From Panopea generosa (Eukaryota > Mollusca > Bivalvia > Adapedonta > Hiatellidae), in assembly GCA_029582155.1 (NCBI GenBank), contig CM055902.1:11194541-11258540 (forward strand): a stretch of 64,000 nucleotides of DNA, written 5' to 3'. The translations under genes and the position numbers were made by a program. Below the pieces are notes generated by a model. It saw only the letters and a program-made list of their open reading frames with translations. It had not been told where the DNA came from and did no database searches. Positions 58,190-64,000 of this stretch are shown piece by piece. Position 1 is the first letter of the stretch, and every line of letters starts with the position of its first letter.

Positions 58190-58675
58190 GACTAGAATCT
58201 GTCAACCCTGTAGAGAAGAATCCGTGACATTTAAATCAACATAGACACAAACCTGTGACACGTGAAGCTTTTTTCAAACGGAATTTCTCACATAGAATAA
58301 GTAAAAAGTAAATTAGTTATAACTCTTGTTTTAAACAAAAATACTTAAACAACAGTTATAAATGATGTTTTGCACTGATTAATGTTTTTATTGACAATTT
58401 CATCTCTACTTTCGTTTTACATACATATTTAGCGAGGATTTATTAATACTTGCGTTTTAAACATTTACTAATTAACACATGTTTGTTTGGAACATTGAAA
58501 ATATTTAATTAATATCAGGTGAAACTCAGTCTTGTAAAAAGTTTAGAACTTATAGCTGTGTCCAGTAAATAATTGATTTTATATATCAAAGTATGCAGTA
58601 TTTTCCCGCATCAGATCGACGTAAATCTCTGACAAACTGTCTACGTTGTGACAGAGTTCCCTGACCGTGAGATTG
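58190..58675 (-). repeat. Right arm of the long-range inverted repeat
   Basis: Inverted copies of the two blocks in 55755-56095. The spacing between the blocks is ~420 bp here and ~270 bp on the left, so the arms are collinear but differ in internal content. Confidence 0.75.
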
Positions 58676-58837
58676 GTAAACTTGAAACGAAGTCCCCATT
58701 CTATAAATAGAAAGCACTTAAATACTGTTTGACGACCATTGTGTCGTCATTCGGATTTTTTCTAAGATGAAACATTGTTTATTATGAGTAAACCAGTAAA
58801 ACCAATCTGATCACCTCGGTCTTTATGCTACGCAATA

Positions 58838-59148
58838 GACCTCTGACATAATAAGGCGCCATTTTGGAAATACTTTCAGTCACATGATAAAATAAAATGG
58901 CGGCCCCCTTATGCCACCTGTTTATATACATGTACATTGGAAATATAAACGTTTGTTAATCAAGACTGATATTTTAAATTTCCCTATAAATATGACCCAT
59001 GTCGAGTGTATAAATAAAAAAATCGATATAACAACGCCATATATAATCAACTTAATGACGGATACATTATTTGTTACTTTCACGCGAATGAACACAGACT
59101 TGTAACACAGGCGATTCGCGTTGGTGTATTCTAGAGCTATACACGAGG
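58838..59148. mobile_element. Probable ~310-bp insertion in the second copy of a duplicated segment
   Basis: Absent from the otherwise matching segment at 57476-57556. Starts 'acctctgacataataaggcg' and ends 'tatacacgaggt' (weak inverted ends acctc/gaggt). It contains a hairpin, ggcgccatttt ... aaaatggcgg, at 58854-58902. No ORF of note. Confidence 0.5.
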
Positions 59149-59204
59149 TGTATTCTACGGAGGATACGGAAATACCCGATGTTTCACGATTGCCAGTAAA
59201 ACAG

Positions 59205-59300
59205 ATCAAATTAAAATGAAATGAAATCACGTGACCTATTGTTTATTATGAGTTAACCGATCAAATTAAAATCAAATGAAATCACGTGACCCATTTAACT
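59205..59300. repeat. ~60-bp tandem duplication
   Basis: 'gatcaaattaaaatgaaatg' plus 'aaatcacgtgacctatt' at ~59210 repeats at ~59271. 'ttgtttattatgagt' in between also occurs at 58777. Confidence 0.75.
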
Positions 59301-59787
59301 CATCACAAGCTACGTTGCAATTTTAAGCGGGAAATATATTATATAGTCTAACCCTAACCTAGGCAAGTAGCCCAAGTTATGAAATCCTTTTTCAATATGT
59401 TTAAATAGATATTCTTACGGCAATATGGGGTCAGTGAGTATATATAGGCACGATATATTTGAAAAAGACTAGTAAAACGAACATGCGCAAATAGTGATGC
59501 AAGCGTTCATTGATGATGATCAGGGAATATAAAGGGATTTTCCAATCCTTAAAATGATTGAATGTGATTGGAAGAAAAGTTGTCATTGGAAAATCCAATA
59601 TTCATACGCCTACTCTCAAATTTGATTGATAGCTAAGTATACAAGAAAACTTAATTAATGTTGTCGTTAAAATACAATGTCAATATTGAATAGATTATAA
59701 AGTTATAACCATCATTTTAATTTGCTAAATCTAAATTTGAATATCTTTTTTTACTTTTTCTTGCGGACTTTACAGGGTGTTGTGAGG
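59301..59787. other. Upstream flank of MED25, nothing recognised
   Basis: AT-rich, no gene seen. Confidence 0.45.
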
Positions 59788-59796
59788 CACTTCCGG
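59788..59796 (+). promoter_or_regulatory. ETS-family site (cacttccgg) in the presumed MED25 promoter or 5' UTR
   Basis: cacttccgg is the consensus core bound by ETS/GABP factors and is typical of housekeeping promoters in animals. It lies 219 nt upstream of the MED25 ATG. Functional use is inferred. Confidence 0.4.
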
Positions 59797-60014
59797 TCGA
59801 AGAAAAATGGAAGGCACCTCAAAATAACCAACATATTTTGCAAGTTTCAACAATGTTTCTGCCTATTTCGTGTTGACAACACTGATTCCTCTATCAAATT
59901 TATATAAGGAAAACATCTAATTTACATTTAATTCGAGGATTCAATTTAAGAACAAGAAACTCGGTTTTCATATTTTGTCAATGACGATTTGAATTTTATT
60001 ACGTTCATTTCACG

Positions 60015-60127
60015 ATGGTTGCCTTTGATGGTCCACCGGCAGATGTTGTGTTTGTCGTTGAAGGGACTGCCAATCTTGGAGCATACATTGATGAACTTAA
60101 AACGAATTATATTCTACCAAGCTTGGA
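60015..60127 (+). CDS. MED25: MED25, first coding exon (partial gene)
   Basis: Mediator complex subunit 25 links activators to RNA polymerase II through its N-terminal von Willebrand A domain and an activator-binding domain. ATG at 60015 opens 37 codons plus two bases, [20 protein letters not shown] then [18 protein letters not shown], ending at a consensus donor (GA|gtaagt, phase 2). The core [14 protein letters not shown] and LP--E is the invariant start of the MED25 VWA domain in animals as I remember it, where it is followed by a YFNGG-type exon. That second exon is not visible in the remaining 3.9 kb, so intron 1 must run past the window. Too short for ordinary ORF thresholds. Intron 1 holds a MITE copy, an L1-like relic, a pogo element and an RT relic. 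Confidence 0.87.
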
Positions 60128-60334
60128 GTAAGTTCAACAATATATGATATATATACAGTATACCTAATACCGCGAATGCCAGTATAAAAACAATCTGGTA
60201 AAAAATGCGATAAGCTCCAACTTCCGTTAGCGTCGGCATTTGCATTTCGTATTGGCAACTGTTTATTACTCAGCATACTTGAGTTACCTTACTACTGTTT
60301 ATTGTTGATTTAGACTCGCAGTATTAGGTATGAC

Positions 60335-60360
60335 CAGTATATATATATATATATATATAT
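60335..60360. repeat. (TA)n microsatellite
   Basis: Short tatata run directly before the third MITE copy. Confidence 0.9.
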
Positions 60361-60361
60361 A

Positions 60362-60825
60362 AAGGAATTATATAGAGAAGGAAAGGCAATTGATTGGCAT
60401 TTTGTGAATGCACGCATATTCATGCAAACTATTGCAATATCTCATTTTCATTTATCTTGAATTCCATTCATCTCCGGAACACAAATCAAATTTCTTACAT
60501 TGTAGAATGAAATCCTCATCAATACAATATCATTCCCAGAAATTTGTATTTTAACATTGTTTAAGTACTTTTGATTACAAATTTGTATACTGCAGCTAAA
60601 ATTACAATCAATTTTCTCTCCAACCTCAATATCTTTAATTCAAGATCATAATATGTACGTACAACTTCGGTTTATGTATAATAAATCAGTTGCCTGTGAA
60701 TTATGAATGATTAACTTGCCAAATAATTATTTCTTCATGTGCTATTTCATCAACATTTAGTCATGAGATGCAAGTTTCCTGTCCTTCTATACAAGTTCTT
60801 ACATGTATATATAATTGAAATATTT
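60362..60825 (+). mobile_element. MITE-like element (copy 3)
   Basis: Begins aaggaattatatagagaagg and follows copy 2 (54922-55430) nearly throughout: 'gcacgcatattcatgcaaa', 'cattcccagaaatttgt', 'tatactgcagctaaaat', 'cagttgcctgtgaattatg'. The right end is degenerate (tatatataattg). Confidence 0.8.
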
Positions 60826-61700
60826 ACTGAAAACAAATTTTAATAAGAATATAGAAGTCAGCTTATAATTTATCTTTTGTTGCTATAATTAGTCGTAAAT
60901 TAATTAAAAGTGTGGTTCCTATTACAATAGGTTAGGTAGGTAAAGTATTTATTTTGCTTTGTTGATACTATCCGTTTTCTGTGAGTATATGTTATATCTG
61001 TATATGGACACACTTGTCATACATGATGGTGAGGCAGCTCTTGCTGGAGGCCGCCATGTTGCTGCTATTGTTACTGTGATCATTTCTGGCTGTGCACTTC
61101 TGACGATCAGGTATAAAAGCTAAAGGCCTACAATACAGCCGAACCGTCACCACCGGGAACGAAAATTGTGGACAAGACAGAAATGGCGGATTTTTTATTA
61201 TTTTTTTTTGAAGAGAGTAAATGTTTAGGGAAACCAGAACCACACTATTATTTAATTTAGCCCCCCCCCCCCCCAGCCATTCTACATTATAGTGGCCCAT
61301 TTATTTTCCAACTAACAACATGGATAATTATATGTTTCAGCGAGAGTAATAAACAAGTTATAGCAGTAACAATACAAGTTTTCCATATTTCCATATAAAC
61401 ACTCTCTCGATCAAACTCTTTCACTCATTTTTCAGCTGTCAATCTTATGTTTTAAGCATTGAGTTAAAATAATGGACCTCACAATAGAAGAGAAAAACAA
61501 CAAAACAACTCTGTGTGCACGGTTACAATAATAATAAAACTAATATGTTACATTATGGTTGGTGTTATTTTTAAGGGTCTATTTGTTTCATTCCTTTTAA
61601 TAATACATTTCTTACTTATGAGTCGTGTCTATATTAACTTTTTTAACAGAGCCTGGATAAAACACAAGTTGTATGGAAGGAAATCAAAACCAGTATTTAT
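60826..61700. other. MED25 intron 1 sequence
   Basis: Contains a C14 run at 61261-61274. No gene recognised. Confidence 0.45.
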
Positions 61701-61729
61701 CAAATTAATCTTGAAGTAAAGTTTTGAAT

Positions 61730-62430
61730 TTATTCCATTTTTTTTTCAAAAGTTTTTTTGGTATTATTTTTAACTGCTATATATTTGTTTGCCCTAAAGG
61801 AATGTTTAAGTCTGTTGTGAAGTGCAGTAATAGATATTGGAGAAGTTAATTTTTTGGCTGAGAATATATAGTACTTAACTCTAATATGATCTGCATATCA
61901 TCCATTATAAATTGTTCTCCTATATTAAATATAACTAATTCTACTATAAATGGTAAAGTTATACTGTTCCTTACAAACCATGTTTGTATTTTTTGGAGAA
62001 ATGATCTTGTTGAAGGACATGTCCAGAATAAATGAATAATGCTTTCCTCTTGATAACAATAAGAACATAGTGAGCTTTGGACAGCTTTAATTGTTTTAAA
62101 TATGTCTTTGTTGGTAAAATTCTGACTTTAAACCATTGTAAGATTGAGTTCTATTTATATTTGAAAGGTGATAAGAATATGTCTTTCCACGTTTCCTCAG
62201 AAATACTATAGATTTGCTCCCATTTAAATTTTGAAATGGGTACTTCATCATTATTATTTAAAACAAAAAAATGTTGGCATCCTTTTATAGATTTAAAGTA
62301 TACATTTTTATTGTTGGGTAAAAATGGATTTGGCATCTTTTTATTGTTGATGGTTATGCCATATTTCTTTGCTAATTTTTGTATTGCTTGCGTTATTCCA
62401 TGGAAATGTAGGTAGTTGTTTTTCATGTTG
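61730..62430 (-). pseudogene. Decayed LINE ORF2 C-terminus (L1/Tx1-like)
   Basis: Two minus-strand segments in different frames. 62151-62426 reads GITQAIQKLAKKYGI, FKSIKGCQHFF and KWEQIYSISEETWKDIF. 61846-62088 reads SSLCSYCYQEESIIHLFWTC with a C-x2-C...H-x4-C cluster, to a TAA at 61846. The order KWEQ...W..IF then CxxC..HLFW.C is that of the end of L1/Tx1-type ORF2 proteins. Broken by a frameshift between 62088 and 62151 and without an RT domain, so a truncated relic. Confidence 0.75.
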
Positions 62431-62607
62431 TATATTGTTCTAGACCTTACTCTTTATTTTATTGCAATTGATAACACATGATATATTGGTTCAATTTGTG
62501 AAATTTATAATATTGATATATTATGCTCTAAGACTAACTCTTATGCGAATTTGTGCATATTTTCTGTGTCACAGCAGTTACTTTCCTTGAACAGTAAAAA
62601 TGAAATA

Positions 62608-63519
62608 CAGTCAAACCTGTACTAACGGTCACTTGTTATAAGCAGCCACCTGCCTTAAGCGGCCAGTTTCAGACCCTCCCGTCGAAATTTACTATATAAT
62701 TTAACTGCAATAGGTGGTCACCTGTTCGATGCGGCTAGTGGCCAACATTTTTGGTCCCAAATGCATTAAAAACCTCTTAAAACGGCCACCAAATGAACAA
62801 ATTTTACCGTAAAATATCGATTTTGGCATATAAAAATTTCATTACGGCCACATAATTAATATTTAATTAAAGTACTAAAAACCAAATAAATCAAATAATT
62901 ATAATATTTCTTTAATTTAAAATAAGTTTCTTTTAGTTTAAACTTTCTTAATTGGCCGTAAACAAACCAAACAAAGCTGTTATTGTGTTCTACATAATCG
63001 CCATTTTTCCGACTCAAACCAAACAAAGCTAGTTTAGTGCGTGATAATTTTCACATAGATCTATTTTTAGCTCGCGTAATTGGTAAAATAGACAGATCAA
63101 AGTGTTTTGTGTAAACACTTTAACTGTGAAAAGGTCGGCATATAAAAAGATTAAAGAAGCTAACGTTTTTGAGACGATAATTAGAATGGCAGTTTGTTCG
63201 TGCTTTTAACAAACGATAAGGAATTAACTCATTAAGTTCACACTTGTAAAAAGCGCTAATTGTGGTAAAATATAAAATTTGCAAATGATTTATTGTGACT
63301 TAAATCATAAATGTTTTGATTGTCAGTGTGTTAACAATGCCACCAAATCGGAAGTGTTTGACTTTGGATGAACGTGTTGAGGTTGTGAAATTGTGCCAAT
63401 ATACAAAAATACTTCGCTAATCTGGGTGAAAATTGATGACCCTGTAGTAGGCAGCCAGCTGTCTTAAGCGGCCAATTTGGCCCTTTCCCTTGGCTGGCTG
63501 CTTAAGACAGGTTTGACTG
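62608..63519 (+). mobile_element. Internally deleted pogo/Tigger-like DNA transposon
   Basis: 912 bp with inverted ends CAGTCAAACCTGT...ACAGGTTTGACTG, flanked by TA on both sides (62606-62607 and 63520-63521), the target duplication of the Tc1/mariner/pogo group. Subterminal 'cttaagcggcca' repeats are typical of Tigger elements. Contains only the first codons of a transposase. Confidence 0.88.
63337..63420 (+). pseudogene. Truncated pogo/Tigger transposase N-terminus
   Basis: MPPNRKCLTLDERVEVVKLC then QYTKILR and TAA: the start of the CENP-B/Tigger-type DNA-binding helix-turn-helix (K-LTL-E-V-VI/V pattern). 27 codons only; the rest of the transposase has been deleted. Confidence 0.75.
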
Positions 63520-63599
63520 TAGTGACAATTTCAGTGGTAAACTGTATAAATGGCTTTTGAAGAAATAGATCCTGTGAGACACAGCTAATCCAGTTTATT

Positions 63600-64000
63600 A
63601 ACAATTATCCAACAACCTCCAGATCAGGCCTACGGACAGACATGTTGATTATGGCCAAGGCTTTTGACATGGTCAACCACAGCCTGCTCATCGATAAAAT
63701 CACCATTATGGCATCTGAGGCAAGGTCATCAGCTGGATTAGAAGCTGGCTCGAGGGAAGGTACCAGTCAATAGTTGTTGAGGGAGTGCACTCATCAGAGG
63801 TTAATGTTGACCGGGGGTGGGGGGTACTCTGTCGACTGTTCCTCTACTGTTTGACTCTTCGCAGATGACACAATCGCCTACCTCACAATAAAATTACAGG
63901 CAGGCACGAAACACTTTAAGGATGACCTTGACAAACTTGTACAGTTGGGAGATAACAGTTGCATTCAGTTCTATGCACAGTCATCACTTACCAACAAGAG
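63600..64000 (+). pseudogene. Degraded non-LTR reverse transcriptase fragment
   Basis: Readable pieces in different frames: MAKAFDMVNHSLLIDKI (RT motif A, usually D-SKAFD-VNH), KVISWIRSWLEGRYQSIVVE, and LFADDTIAYLTI (the F/Y-ADD box). The stretch between the last two, where VPQGSVLGPLLF-type text should lie, is deleted or scrambled, and it continues off the window. Resembles Jockey/CR1-type LINEs, unlike the intact LINE at 20595. Confidence 0.8.

Noticed and set aside
61513..61719. Plus-strand ORF of 68 codons
   Set aside because: Lies at the edge of the minus-strand L1-like relic and its AT-rich surroundings; hydrophobic by composition only.

Overview
This is eukaryotic, AT-rich, intron-containing DNA and most likely a marine mollusc, probably a bivalve. 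That inference rests on the mix of repeats: tRNA-derived SINEs (one ending like the animal-wide 'Meta' SINE domain), dispersed repeats of the 'gtgaccttgacctttgag' kind common in bivalve assemblies, RTE/Nimb-like and L1/Tx1-like LINE remains, pogo/Tigger DNA elements and very many tandem arrays. Species cannot be fixed from the sequence alone.

Layout. Positions 1-41033 are almost gene-free and tandem repeats make up about 25-26 kb of them: a 45/90-bp array (1-1955), a 79-bp satellite in two blocks (6139-7357 and 12656-17697), ~115-bp and ~105-bp AT-rich arrays (7390-9105), a 48-bp array (10790-12315), a 62-bp array split by a retrotransposon (19769-26510), a 47-bp array carrying a retroposon (27490-30880), and a ~9.8-kb compound array whose unit changes 47, 60, 28, 60, 54 bp while keeping common core words (31221-41033). 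The largest conserved coding unit in this half is a full-length, apparently intact non-LTR retrotransposon (20595-26168) with ORF1 and an endonuclease/reverse-transcriptase ORF2 in the same frame, separated by one TAG.

Positions 41034-64000 are ordinary gene-bearing DNA. A six-exon minus-strand gene (43510-53975) can be assembled by hand: signal peptide, one Ig domain (two exons), two LDL-receptor class A domains (one exon each), a transmembrane helix and a ~300-residue cytoplasmic tail with two PPxY motifs and a thrice-repeated C-terminal motif; every intron is phase 1 and the spliced product is 563 residues. Downstream on the plus strand, 60015-60127 is the first coding exon of MED25 (Mediator subunit 25); its later exons lie beyond the window. 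Introns and flanks hold SINEs, a 1.2-kb DNA transposon with perfect 5-bp target duplications, a ~0.5-kb MITE present three times, a deleted pogo/Tigger element with TA duplications, and decayed LINE fragments.

Most relevant observations: the Ig-LDLa-LDLa-TM-PPxY receptor, whose architecture I do not recognise as a named family; a 43-bp minisatellite that has multiplied one of its splice donors; the LINE whose ORF2 has no AUG; and the compound satellite. No rRNA gene, true tRNA gene, CRISPR array or bacterial-type feature was seen.
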